Part shown: piece by piece, positions 8,664 through 17,044 of the stretch | Layout of the letters: each line of letters opens with the position of its first letter | Numbering within the stretch: the first letter of the stretch is position 1 | Source: Psychrobacillus sp042944905 | GTDB taxonomy: Bacteria; Bacillota; Bacilli; Bacillales_A; Planococcaceae | Assembly (NCBI RefSeq): GCF_042944905.1 | Contig: NZ_CP168496.1 | Location: forward strand, 3,658,001-3,722,000 | DNA length: 64,000 nucleotides | Reading direction: 5' to 3' | Notes under the pieces: generated by a model | Told to the model about the DNA's origin: nothing | The model's database searches: none | Seen by the model: only the letters and a program-made list of their open reading frames with translations | Program-made: the position numbers and the translations under genes

Positions 8664-9869
8664 CTATTCTGGTATACGTTCAAAAATCGTTGCAATTCCT
8701 TGACCAACTCCGATACACATCGTTGCTAATCCGAATTGAACATCCTTTTTCTTCATTTCATACAAAAGTGTCGTTACAATGCGAGCTCCACTCGCACCTA
8801 AAGGGTGTCCAAATGCGATTGCTCCGCCATTGACGTTTACTTTTTCAGTGCTTAATTCTAACTGACGTATGCACTCCAGTGATTGGGAAGCAAAGGCTTC
8901 ATTCAATTCAACCAGGCCAAGGTCTTTAATCGTTAGCCCAGCACGATGCAAAGCTTTTCTGGAAGCAAAAATTGGTCCAAGCCCCATAACAGAAGGTTCA
9001 AGTCCAGCTGTTGCTCCTGTCACATATTTTGCTAAAGGCTTCAAATTCAGTTCTTTCGCTTTTTCTGCACTCATTAGTATTAAAGCAGCTGCACCGTCAT
9101 TAACGCCCGAAGCATTGCCTGCCGTAACAGTACCGCCTTCAAATAATGGTTTAAGCTTCCCAAGCATTTCAAGTGTTGTATCTGGCCTCGGATGTTCATC
9201 ATGATCTACAATGATTTCATTTCCTTTTCGGTCTTTATAAACAACTGGAACGATTTCTTCAGCAAATCGATTTTCTTCCATTGCTTTTTTTGCACGTTGC
9301 TGACTTTCGAACGCAAATAAATCCTGATCTTGCCGGGTTATATGATACCTCTTTGCAACGTTTTCTGCTGTTTGCGGCATCGTATCTACACCGTACATTT
9401 CTTTCATTTTTTTATTGGTAAAACGCCAGCCGATTGTTGTATCTTGCAATTCCATATTGCCTCGTGGAAATTCTTTATCTGGCTTTGCCATGACAAGTGG
9501 AGCACGAGTCATGCTTTCTGTGCCACCTGCGATGTAAATATCCCCTTCACCGACTGCAATTGCTCTTGCTGCGTACATGATTGCGTCAAGCCCGGACCCA
9601 CATAGACGGTTAATAGTTGTGCCTGCGACTTCGACTGGCAGACCAGCTAACAATCCAGACATGCGCGCAACGTTGCGATTATCTTCACCAGCTTGATTGG
9701 CATTTCCGAAAATAACTTCTTCAATTTGTTCTGGGGGTATATTCGTATTCCGTTCAACAAGTGCTTTAATAACGATAGCGCCCAAATCATCCGGCCGTAC
9801 ATCTTTTAATGCACCATTGTATCTTCCGATAGGCGTGCGGACAGCATCCACTATGACGACTTCTCTCAT
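8664..9869 (-). CDS. paaJ: acetyl-CoA acyltransferase, probable 3-oxoadipyl-CoA thiolase (PaaJ role)
   Basis: The 401-residue thiolase has the N-terminal catalytic cysteine in INRLCGSGLDAI (near residue 90), the histidine in AFGHPLGASGARI and the second cysteine in ATMCIGVGQG. Length and motifs are standard for degradative thiolases. In the phenylacetate pathway this enzyme cleaves 3-oxo-5,6-dehydrosuberyl-CoA and 3-oxoadipyl-CoA with CoA. Its start overlaps the stop of the hydroxyacyl-CoA dehydrogenase gene by 4 bp, so the two are translationally coupled. Assignment as PaaJ rests on cluster position. Confidence 0.88.
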   Translation of the reverse strand: MREVVIVDAVRTPIGRYNGALKDVRPDDLGAIVIKALVERNTNIPPEQIEEVIFGNANQAGEDNRNVARMSGLLAGLPVEVAGTTINRLCGSGLDAIMYAARAIAVGEGDIYIAGGTESMTRAPLVMAKPDKEFPRGNMELQDTTIGWRFTNKKMKEMYGVDTMPQTAENVAKRYHITRQDQDLFAFESQQRAKKAMEENRFAEEIVPVVYKDRKGNEIIVDHDEHPRPDTTLEMLGKLKPLFEGGTVTAGNASGVNDGAAALILMSAEKAKELNLKPLAKYVTGATAGLEPSVMGLGPIFASRKALHRAGLTIKDLGLVELNEAFASQSLECIRQLELSTEKVNVNGGAIAFGHPLGASGARIVTTLLYEMKKKDVQFGLATMCIGVGQGIATIFERIPE

Positions 9870-10738
9870 TTCTTAACCAACTCTTCCTTTGTTGTATAGT
9901 CGTATACACCTTTGCCGGTCTTTCGTCCAAGTCGCCCTGCTTTGACATATTGCTCGAGGAGAGGTGCTGGGCGATATTTCTCCCCAAGCTTTTCGTGTAA
10001 ATAGTTCAAGTTATTCAACCGCGTATCTAGTCCAACGAGATCGACGAGTTCGAATGGACCCATTGGATAATTCAATCCTAGCTTGATTGCTTTATCAATT
10101 TCTTCTGGAGTGCCCAGTCCTTCTTGGAGCATGTAAAATGCTTCATTGCCAACAAGTGCGCTTATCCGGCTCGTTACGAACCCGGGAAATTCATTGATGA
10201 CGACTGTTTCTTTCCCCATCTTTACGGCTACCTCTCTAATCGTTTCTGCCGTTTCATCGCTCGTTTCCAACCCACGAACAATTTCGACAAGAGGCATTTT
10301 ATGTACAGGATTAAAAAAGTGCATCGCAATTGTTTTTTCTGGGCGTTTACCAAAAGAAGCAATTTCCGTTGGGCTCATCGTTGAAGTATTTGTAGCAAAA
10401 TAACAATGACTCGGAGCATATTCTTCTATCGTTTCAAACACATGTTTTTTAATTTCCGTCTTTTCTGGAACAGCTTCAATGATTAAGTCAGCAATTCTAG
10501 ACGCTTTTTTCAAGTCGATTTCATAAGTTAAATTCCCGCGTGCCTGGTCGGCTTGGTCAAATGAAATTTTCCCAAGCTTTATACCTTTTTCAAAAATACT
10601 ATCTATTTCTTTTTTCGCATTTTGTAATGCAGAATCATTATTGTCGACGAGTGTCACTTCATACCCACCAACCGCTCCAACATAAGCGATTCCTCTTCCC
10701 ATCACACCTGAACCTATGATTACAATATGGTTAATCAT
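9866..10738 (-). CDS. paaH: 3-hydroxyacyl-CoA dehydrogenase (PaaH role)
   Basis: The 290-residue protein has the NAD-binding GSGVMGRGIAYVGA at the N-terminus, the NTSTMSPTEIASFGKRPE segment and HFFNPVHKMPLVEIVRG with the catalytic His, then the C-terminal GYPMGPFELVDLVGLD-like block. It oxidises 3-hydroxyadipyl-CoA to 3-oxoadipyl-CoA in the phenylacetate pathway, or 3-hydroxybutyryl-CoA in general metabolism. A hairpin at 10,767-10,797 separates it from the aldehyde dehydrogenase gene upstream. Confidence 0.88.
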   Translation of the reverse strand: MINHIVIIGSGVMGRGIAYVGAVGGYEVTLVDNNDSALQNAKKEIDSIFEKGIKLGKISFDQADQARGNLTYEIDLKKASRIADLIIEAVPEKTEIKKHVFETIEEYAPSHCYFATNTSTMSPTEIASFGKRPEKTIAMHFFNPVHKMPLVEIVRGLETSDETAETIREVAVKMGKETVVINEFPGFVTSRISALVGNEAFYMLQEGLGTPEEIDKAIKLGLNYPMGPFELVDLVGLDTRLNNLNYLHEKLGEKYRPAPLLEQYVKAGRLGRKTGKGVYDYTTKEELVKK

Positions 10739-10766
10739 CTTTATCCTCCCTTGATAATGAAAGAAG

Positions 10767-10797
10767 ACGGACAGGGGTTTGAATGATCCCTGTCCGT
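10767..10797 (-). terminator. Intra-operon hairpin between aldehyde dehydrogenase and paaH
   Basis: ACGGACAGGG pairs perfectly with CCCTGTCCGT around an 11-base loop. On the minus strand it is followed by CTTCTTTC, a weak U tract, so it may be a leaky terminator or an mRNA processing stabiliser. Confidence 0.5.
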
Positions 10798-10812
10798 AAT
10801 CCCACTCTATTT

Positions 10813-12330
10813 TTACAGTCCGAACGGATTTAGTGGACGACTGCCATAGTATGATAAAATACTTTTCGTTTCTGAATAAAGATCAAGCGTTTCGATACAT
10901 AGCTCGCGTCCAAACCCGGATTGCTTATAGCCACCAAATGGTGTCCCTGGGAATGCTGAGAATGGACAGTTTACCATGACAATCCCTGCTTGGATCTGGT
11001 TTGCAACACGTGTGGCACGTGCACCGTCTTTGGACCAAATCGCTGAACCTAATCCAAACTCAGTATCGTTCGCAAGTCTGATAGCCTCTTTTTCATCTTT
11101 AAATTTCATCACAACGACAACCGGACCGAAAATCTCTTCTTTTACAACCGTCATATCGTGATTTACGTTTGCAATAATCGTCGGCTCATACCAGAATCCA
11201 TCTTCATACCCTTCTGGTTTCGCAACATTACCGCCAACAATAATTTCCGCCCCTTCTTTTCGAGCAGATTGGACGTAACCATCGATTGTATCTAGTTGAC
11301 CTTGATCGATAATTGCCCCCACATGTGTTCCTTTATCAAACGGGTTTCCTAGCTGTAGTTTTTTTGTTTTTTCAACAAACTTGCTCATGAAGTCATCATA
11401 AATGTCTTCGTGCACATATAAACGAGAACGTGCTTCACATGATTGACCCGAGTTGTAGAAAATACCAAATAAAGAACCATCTACTGCAGCTTCCAAATCC
11501 GCATCTTCAAATACGATATTCGGTGATTTTCCACCAAGCTCAAGTGTGACCCGTTTTAATGTTTGAGATGCTTTGCCCATGATGTCTTTACCAATAGGCG
11601 TTGATCCTGTGAATGCTACTTTATCGATTTGTGGATGCTCCACTAAGAAGTTACCGATTTCAGAGCCCGAACCTGGAAGCACGTTTACCACGCCCGCTGG
11701 AACACCTGCTTCCAGACAAATTTCTCCAAGAATAATAGCTGTTAGTGGAGTGAGCGATGCCGGCTTCACAATTACCGAACAGCCAACTGCAATTGCGGGT
11801 GCCACTTTCCAAGCTGCCATCATGAGTGGGTAATTCCACGGGATAATTTGCGCGCAAACACCAACAGGCTCCTTCTCCGTGTAGTTGTGGAATTGTCCTG
11901 GGACATTATTCACTGTTCCGCGGTGGCCAACAATTGCGCCGGCATAAAATTCAAAGTCCTCAATTGCCTGTGAAACTTGACCTTGCGCTGCGTGTAGAGA
12001 TTTACCAGTATCAAGAATTTCCAATTCAACAATTTCATTGAAACGTGCACGCATTATTGCTGCGATCTTGTTCAGTACCTGCGCACGACGGCCAATTGTT
12101 GACTTTTTCCACTTGCCATTATCAAACGCATCACGTGCAGCTGCGATTGCTTTTTCAGCATCTTCTTTTGATGCTTTTGCAACTTCTGCTACAAGTGCAC
12201 CTGTTGCCGGATTATATGTTTTGATCGTTTCACCTGTACTGCTTTTTACTTTTTCTCCGTTTATAATCAAATGATAAAAGTCACGCTTCATCGCTTCTTG
12301 CTCCATTTTATTTTCAGCAATTTTTGTCAT
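10813..12330 (-). CDS. aldehyde dehydrogenase family protein of the phenylacetate cluster
   Basis: The 505-residue protein is a complete NAD(P)-dependent aldehyde dehydrogenase: PWNYPLMMAAWKVAPA, FTGSTPIGKDI, the catalytic Glu in LELGGKSPNIV and Cys in NSGQSCEARSRLYV, and EEIFGPVVVVM. In Gram-negative paa operons this step is the C-terminal half of PaaZ; here a stand-alone dehydrogenase probably oxidises the 3-oxo-5,6-dehydrosuberyl-CoA semialdehyde made when the oxepin ring opens. The separate ring-opening hydratase would then be one of the crotonases or a gene elsewhere. The substrate is inferred from position. Confidence 0.85.
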   Translation of the reverse strand: MTKIAENKMEQEAMKRDFYHLIINGEKVKSSTGETIKTYNPATGALVAEVAKASKEDAEKAIAAARDAFDNGKWKKSTIGRRAQVLNKIAAIMRARFNEIVELEILDTGKSLHAAQGQVSQAIEDFEFYAGAIVGHRGTVNNVPGQFHNYTEKEPVGVCAQIIPWNYPLMMAAWKVAPAIAVGCSVIVKPASLTPLTAIILGEICLEAGVPAGVVNVLPGSGSEIGNFLVEHPQIDKVAFTGSTPIGKDIMGKASQTLKRVTLELGGKSPNIVFEDADLEAAVDGSLFGIFYNSGQSCEARSRLYVHEDIYDDFMSKFVEKTKKLQLGNPFDKGTHVGAIIDQGQLDTIDGYVQSARKEGAEIIVGGNVAKPEGYEDGFWYEPTIIANVNHDMTVVKEEIFGPVVVVMKFKDEKEAIRLANDTEFGLGSAIWSKDGARATRVANQIQAGIVMVNCPFSAFPGTPFGGYKQSGFGRELCIETLDLYSETKSILSYYGSRPLNPFGL

Positions 12331-12344
12331 ATGCTTAGCACTCC

Positions 12345-13118
12345 TTATTGTCCTGAAAAAACAGGTTTTCTTTTTTCCATAAATGCATGGACACCTTCCC
12401 GATGATCATTTGTTAGACCAGCAATTCGCTGTCCTTGTGCTTCTTGCTCCAGATAGTCTTCAAAAGAAAGCGCTGTAGCCGCTTTCAATGAGCGCTTGAT
12501 TAATCCAATCGCTTTCGTTGGTAAAGCAGCGAGACTTACTGCAAATGCGGAAACGTCTTCTGCCCAAGTTTCCAATGGAATTAGTCTGTTCGCTAGACCC
12601 ATTGCAACTGCCTCAGCAGCCGGCACTTTTTCTCCCAAAATGGATAGTTCCGCAGCTTTAGACTGGCCTACTAACTGAGTTAAATAATATAGATTACCCG
12701 AATCCGGAATGAGGCCAACATGGATGAAAGCATTCAAAAAACTGGCACGTTCCGAAACAAGTCGAAAGTCACAAGCAAGCGCTAGGCTGAATCCCGCGCC
12801 AGCTGCTACCCCATTCACCGCTGCGACAATTGGTTTTTCACACTGTCTAATTTGCTTAATCATCGGTCCGTAGTGGTCCCTTAATACTTGACCATGATCC
12901 ATATGCTCGTCGACTTCTGCTAAATCCTGACCAGAACAAAATGCCCGCCCTTCACCTGTAATAACAATACAGCGAACTTGGTCATCGAATGCAGCGGCTT
13001 TGATCGCGTCTTTCACTTCCCGATTCATTTGAGCTATAAATGCATTCAACTTTTCCGGTCTGTTTAGATAAAGCCATGCAATACCGTCTTTAACGTCATA
13101 ACGAATCGTTTCAAACAT
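12345..13118 (-). CDS. paaG: PaaG-like enoyl-CoA isomerase (1,2-epoxyphenylacetyl-CoA isomerase)
   Basis: The 257-residue crotonase homologue has the PaaG pattern: FCSGQDLAEVDE near 60-71, AAVNGVAAGAGFSLALACDFRL near 97-118 and NAFIHVGLIPDSGNLYYLTQLVG, with Asp in GLIPDSG replacing the second catalytic Glu of hydratases. PaaG converts the epoxide made by PaaABCD to the seven-membered oxepin-CoA. The gene lies 12 bp after the preceding crotonase in the same operon and ends with the common FMEKRKPVF tail. Confidence 0.85.
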   Translation of the reverse strand: MFETIRYDVKDGIAWLYLNRPEKLNAFIAQMNREVKDAIKAAAFDDQVRCIVITGEGRAFCSGQDLAEVDEHMDHGQVLRDHYGPMIKQIRQCEKPIVAAVNGVAAGAGFSLALACDFRLVSERASFLNAFIHVGLIPDSGNLYYLTQLVGQSKAAELSILGEKVPAAEAVAMGLANRLIPLETWAEDVSAFAVSLAALPTKAIGLIKRSLKAATALSFEDYLEQEAQGQRIAGLTNDHREGVHAFMEKRKPVFSGQ

Positions 13119-13130
13119 GCAATAACCTCC

Positions 13131-13907
13131 TTACTTTCCTTGATAATTCGGTTTTCTCTTTTCTACAAATGCATTCATACCTTCTTTTTGGTCTTGTGTA
13201 CCGAAAAGTAGGTAGAAGTTTTTTCGTTCATATTGCATTCCTTCATATAAAGAGTAATCCACTGCTTTGTTAACCGAATCTTTTATGAGGCGCAATGAAA
13301 GAGGCGGTTGTTTAGCAAGGCGTTCAGCGCATTTCATCGTCTCTTCTATTACTAGTTCAGGTGCAACGATTTTATTGATAACCCCGTGTTTAAGAGCCGT
13401 TTCCGCAGAGATACGCTCTCCAGTCCAAAGCCATTCCAGCGCTTTCGTACGGCCAACAAGTTTCGTAAGCCGTTGCGTACCTCCTGCACCAGGCATTACG
13501 CCGAGTCCTACCTCCGGAAATGAAAATTCCGTACCGCTAGCAGCAATTAATAAATCACAGCAAAGCGCAAGCTCAAATCCACCGCCGAAAACGAATCCTT
13601 TTACCGCACCAATAATTGGTTTTTTAATAAGTGCAAAACGATCCCAATCAGCAAATTGATTTAGTAGTTCCAGGCTAATTGGATTATCATCCATCATTTC
13701 ATCAATATCTGCTCCTGCTGAAAAAGTACGTCCTTTACCAGTAAGCACCATGACACGAACGTTTTCATCTCGGTCGAAACCTTCCAACGCCGTGATAATT
13801 TCACTGACCATTTTTCGATTCAATGAATTTAACTGACGAGGGCGGTTCAGTTCAATAACTGCCACATTTCCCGTTAAGGAAGTTTCAATGAATTCGAAAC
13901 GGTTCAT
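13131..13907 (-). CDS. enoyl-CoA hydratase (PaaF-like)
   Basis: The 258-residue crotonase has both catalytic glutamate segments, FGGGFELALCCD and FPEVGLGVMPGAGGTQRLTKL, and the oxyanion-hole sequence FSAGADIDEM. It is therefore a true hydratase rather than an isomerase and is a good candidate for 2,3-dehydroadipyl-CoA hydratase (PaaF), or for a hydratase that helps open the oxepin ring. Its ATG overlaps the stop of the EthD-like gene by one base, so it belongs to the paaABCD transcript. Confidence 0.85.
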   Translation of the reverse strand: MNRFEFIETSLTGNVAVIELNRPRQLNSLNRKMVSEIITALEGFDRDENVRVMVLTGKGRTFSAGADIDEMMDDNPISLELLNQFADWDRFALIKKPIIGAVKGFVFGGGFELALCCDLLIAASGTEFSFPEVGLGVMPGAGGTQRLTKLVGRTKALEWLWTGERISAETALKHGVINKIVAPELVIEETMKCAERLAKQPPLSLRLIKDSVNKAVDYSLYEGMQYERKNFYLLFGTQDQKEGMNAFVEKRKPNYQGK

Positions 13908-14209
13908 TACGCTTCTTCACCAATCATTAATGTGACAAGATCTCCTGCAAATCCCATCAAGTCCTTGCCAGATGCTCTTCCTTCAGGTGAACGTAGCCCT
14001 TCTTGCAGTGCATCCAAACTATCGTAATGCATTTCACAAGTAAGATAGTATTTTCCTTCTCCCCCCATTGGTGATCCTGTCACTTTGGTCACTTTCATCT
14101 CTAGAAGTCCTGGAATTTTCGCTGTAAGGGGTGCATGCACGTTGAAATAATGTTCGTCAAAAACCTCTTTGTTTTCAGGGTGTTTATACAATGCGATTAA
14201 TTTGGCCAT
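13907..14209 (-). CDS. EthD-family protein
   Basis: The 100-residue protein is a single dimeric alpha-beta barrel of the EthD family: MAKLIALYKHPENKEVFDEHYF at the start, with the HYFNVHAPL histidines, and a YLTCEMHYDSLDAL strand. EthD-like proteins accompany oxygenases and CoA pathways but their reaction is not established. It lies 16 bp after paaD and overlaps the next crotonase gene by a base, so it is part of the epoxidase operon in this lineage. A role in handling a reactive ring intermediate is conjecture. Confidence 0.8.
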   Translation of the reverse strand: MAKLIALYKHPENKEVFDEHYFNVHAPLTAKIPGLLEMKVTKVTGSPMGGEGKYYLTCEMHYDSLDALQEGLRSPEGRASGKDLMGFAGDLVTLMIGEEA

Positions 14210-14225
14210 TTATATTCTCCTCACT

Positions 14226-14726
14226 TTACATTAATGTAGAAACAGGTTTCATTGCTTCAAAAACGTTTTTACAGCTTTTACAGTACAAAATACTTCTACA
14301 AGCTGTCGGTCCGAAAATATTTTCCATCGTTACATAAGTTGAACCGCAGTATGCACAATCCACATGCCATGAGCCGTCTTCCTCCAAATGACGAGGTGGC
14401 GGAGCAATTCCAAATTTCCGTAGATTCACATGCCCTTGATCCGTTATTCGATCTGATGTCCAAGGTGGATGAAAGACGAACTCTACTTCAACTTCATCCA
14501 CTTCTGGAAGCTTTTTTATCGCATTCATCGTATTCAATTTGATAATTTCGAGTGCGGGACATCCCAAAAAAGTCGGAAGTAGAACTACCTTTACGTTATT
14601 TCCTTCCGTAGTGACTTCCCCCACCATACCAAGATCAATTATGCTGATAGAATCAATTTCTGGATCATTTACGCTTTTAAGTACTTCCAATACACGCCCG
14701 ACAGAAACGTCTACAGATGCAGTCAT
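14226..14726 (-). CDS. paaD: phenylacetyl-CoA epoxidase assembly subunit PaaD
   Basis: The 166-residue protein begins with a MIP18/DUF59 domain (VNDPEIDSISIIDLGMV and the cysteine in FLGCPALEI) and ends with the PaaD zinc-ribbon-like part, with cysteines in DCAYCGS and YCKSCKN. PaaD is needed for maturation of the di-iron epoxidase. Gene order paaA-paaB-paaC-paaD is the standard one, with short spacers, and the length is typical. Confidence 0.92.
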   Translation of the reverse strand: MTASVDVSVGRVLEVLKSVNDPEIDSISIIDLGMVGEVTTEGNNVKVVLLPTFLGCPALEIIKLNTMNAIKKLPEVDEVEVEFVFHPPWTSDRITDQGHVNLRKFGIAPPPRHLEEDGSWHVDCAYCGSTYVTMENIFGPTACRSILYCKSCKNVFEAMKPVSTLM

Positions 14727-14752
14727 TCAGCTCACCTCTTTCCATTTTCGGA

Positions 14753-15565
14753 TTACCAGGTTGCTACTGGGTCAAATTTGTAAACTTCAGATAGTGTAAG
14801 TAATGCTTCATCCAAGTCTTTCGTATGTTCGCCGTTCCGTCCATTTTTGGTAGGTCTATCCGGAATTGTAGGCACTTCCATTTGAAGAGCTCTGAATACT
14901 GGTTCAATACTTACTCTCCATTTTTCTTTCAACATTTCTTCACTAGCTATTAATCTACTTGTTTCAATTACTTGTTTTTGGTTTCCATAAGAAAATACAT
15001 CTCCAAAGTCTCCCATTACAAGTTCTATTGCATCGTTCATTTTCTTCTTTGCAACATCCGTAGAGCTTAATAATTGTTTAAACCAAGTTTCCCAGTGCAA
15101 TCTATGATAATAAAGTTCCATTTTCACTTTTACAGCCACTTCTGCAATTGGGCTATAAGAGCTTTCACTAAGCGAATCAACTTTCACTTTTTTCGCTTGG
15201 GTGTAAAAATAACTCCTTACAACTTGATAGGCCCAATCATATTGGGGTGTTTCCATATAATAACCTTCCCCGTTTACTCGCTCCGTCAAAACGCTGTTTC
15301 TTCTTTCCTTTACCAGGCGTAAATGGGCAAGGTCATCGGCATTACCCACTTCCAAATCTTCTAGAAGTTTATAATACATGGCTGCATGACCCATACTGTC
15401 TTGGCTAATGGAAGAAGATGCAACGTCTTCCTCAATATGAGGAGCAAGTCCGAGCCATTCAGATCCTCTGTAGGCATACAAAAAATCATCATCAGCCAGT
15501 TGGAATAATAAGTTCGTTATTGCTTTTTTATACTCCGGACTCATGATAGAATCTTTTTCGGTCAT
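14753..15565 (-). CDS. paaC: phenylacetyl-CoA epoxidase structural subunit PaaC
   Basis: The 270-residue ferritin-like protein matches PaaC, the non-catalytic partner of PaaA: FLYAYRGSEWLGLAPHIEEDVA, SQDSMGHAAMYYKLLEDL, and VKMELYYHRLHWETWFKQLL. Its start overlaps the end of paaB by 4 bp, so translation is coupled. It would form the AC heterodimer that holds the substrate for epoxidation of phenylacetyl-CoA. Confidence 0.92.
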   Translation of the reverse strand: MTEKDSIMSPEYKKAITNLLFQLADDDFLYAYRGSEWLGLAPHIEEDVASSSISQDSMGHAAMYYKLLEDLEVGNADDLAHLRLVKERRNSVLTERVNGEGYYMETPQYDWAYQVVRSYFYTQAKKVKVDSLSESSYSPIAEVAVKVKMELYYHRLHWETWFKQLLSSTDVAKKKMNDAIELVMGDFGDVFSYGNQKQVIETSRLIASEEMLKEKWRVSIEPVFRALQMEVPTIPDRPTKNGRNGEHTKDLDEALLTLSEVYKFDPVATW

Positions 15566-15909
15566 TTACGTTCCCCTCCCCATGACAGAATCTCTTTTTC
15601 ATCCAGAACTTGCTGCTCGTATTGACGCCATTTTTTCTTTAAATAGCCGTAGCCTTTTGTCGTACGATAATCTTTATTGTCAAGTCTGCTTAGTGTTAAC
15701 TTCTCTTCCGCATCCATCTTTCGGATATTCTTTCGATTCACAATCCAAATGTCAGCAACCGGTTCGCGGCGCATGAAATTCTCCTGTGCCAAAATAAAGG
15801 CCATGTCTTCATTTGGAGCTAGTAAGCTAAATTGGTGTTGGAATGCAGAGCTTGGCGTTCGCTTGCTAAAAACTTCATATTCTTGATAAAATGTTTTTTC
15901 ATCCGCCAT
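15562..15909 (-). CDS. paaB: phenylacetyl-CoA epoxidase subunit PaaB
   Basis: The 115-residue protein has the PaaB pattern: YEVFSKRTPSSAFQHQFSLLAPNEDMAFILAQENFMRREP and VADIWIVNR follow in order. PaaB bridges the AC dimers of the epoxidase. ATG follows GGAAGGAG at a good distance. It lies 18 bp after paaA and overlaps paaC. It is a little longer than the roughly 95-residue Gram-negative homologue because of a C-terminal extension (residues about 85-115). Confidence 0.92.
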   Translation of the reverse strand: MADEKTFYQEYEVFSKRTPSSAFQHQFSLLAPNEDMAFILAQENFMRREPVADIWIVNRKNIRKMDAEEKLTLSRLDNKDYRTTKGYGYLKKKWRQYEQQVLDEKEILSWGGERK

Positions 15910-15927
15910 TTATCCTGACTCCTTCCT

Positions 15928-16881
15928 CTAATTGACCGCCACACTTAGTGCATCGCGCACCCATGCATTATTTTCGTACGAAGATCGGCGTAAGTTCAGG
16001 CGTGCTTGTGAACGTGGTCCTCCGTTTTTAATAATTTTCTTGAATTCATTCCAATCCGGTTGTTTATACGACCATAGTTTACTTTCTTCGTCGAAATGGA
16101 GAGTGGAATCCGGAATTGTCAATCCAAGTGATATAATACGTGGAATATATTTGTCAAAAAAGATTTGCCTGAAGTCTTCGTTTGTTTTCGTTCGAATTTT
16201 ATATTTAATCGTTAAATCTTGTTTCGAAGAACCTGTCGTTTCTTTGCTTGCAGGTCCAAAGAACATGAGAAGGGCTTCCCACCAACGATTCAGAGATTCT
16301 TGAATCATCGCTTTTTGCTCTTCTGTTCCTTCCGCAAGGGCCATGATGATCGACTCACCATGCTGTGCATGAAACACTTCTTCTGCACAAATGCGCTGTA
16401 ACGCTCTCGCGTATGGTCCATATGAGGCTCCGAGCATATTGGTTTGTGTAATGATAGCAGCTCCATCAACAAGCCAGCCAATGATGCCTGCATCCGCCCA
16501 TGTTTTCGTTTCCATATGGAAAACATTATGGAATTTCAAGTCACCTTTGAATAGATCTTGCATTAAATCCCCACGATTTTTTCCATAGGGTAAAAGTAAG
16601 TCTTCCGTTACGCGAAGAAGCAATTGACCGTGTCCCATTTCATCCTGCACCTTCGCCATAATGCCAAGCTTCCGAGAAAGGGAAGGAGCTTTAGGCACCC
16701 ATTCTTTCTCAGGTAGTGCTCCCATTATTTCACTTATCCCGTGCATGGAAATTAATTTAATCAATGTGATCCTGTATTCTTCCGGCATCCAATCATCTGC
16801 TTCAATCTTGTCGCCAGCTTTAATACGCTGCATGAAATGAGCCAATTGTCTTTCTTCCGCGGAATTGTGTTCACTCGACAT
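15928..16881 (-). CDS. paaA: 1,2-phenylacetyl-CoA epoxidase catalytic subunit PaaA
   Basis: The 317-residue ferritin-like di-iron protein keeps both ExxH iron motifs, VQDEMGHGQLLL near 76-87 and CAEEVFHAQHGE near 171-182, with further conserved FHNVFHMETKTWADA. It is the catalytic subunit that inserts one oxygen atom into the ring of phenylacetyl-CoA. ATG follows a very strong GGGGGGGG ribosome site. It is the first gene of the main paa operon, with a good promoter and palindrome directly upstream. Confidence 0.95.
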   Translation of the reverse strand: MSSEHNSAEERQLAHFMQRIKAGDKIEADDWMPEEYRITLIKLISMHGISEIMGALPEKEWVPKAPSLSRKLGIMAKVQDEMGHGQLLLRVTEDLLLPYGKNRGDLMQDLFKGDLKFHNVFHMETKTWADAGIIGWLVDGAAIITQTNMLGASYGPYARALQRICAEEVFHAQHGESIIMALAEGTEEQKAMIQESLNRWWEALLMFFGPASKETTGSSKQDLTIKYKIRTKTNEDFRQIFFDKYIPRIISLGLTIPDSTLHFDEESKLWSYKQPDWNEFKKIIKNGGPRSQARLNLRRSSYENNAWVRDALSVAVN

Positions 16882-16937
16882 ATGTAACCCCCCCTTTATT
16901 TAAGTTATGCATTGCTGTTACGAAGTATAACAATTTC

Positions 16938-16974
16938 ATAACGTCATTATATTATGATGTTATATAAGTTGCAA
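16938..16974 (-). promoter_or_regulatory. paaA promoter with overlapping palindrome (putative PaaX operator)
   Basis: On the minus strand TTGCAA (16,974-16,969) and TATAAT (16,951-16,946) are 17 bp apart. A 26-bp near-perfect palindrome, ATAACGTCATTAT followed by ATTATGATGTTAT at 16,938-16,963, matches at 11 of 13 positions per half and covers the -10 box. Binding there would block RNA polymerase. PaaX is the expected ligand, by neighbourhood only. Confidence 0.7.
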
Positions 16975-17044
16975 GTTAATTCTGATAATTTAATGTGGAA
17001 TGGTAGAACTACTCTGGCATCCATTCAACGGTTCTTCTAAAAAG

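Noticed and set aside
8561..8707. Longer N-terminus of the enoyl-CoA hydratase at 7784
   Set aside because: The extension overlaps the thiolase gene, has no family similarity and no ribosome site, whereas ATG at 8560 has AAGGGGAC.
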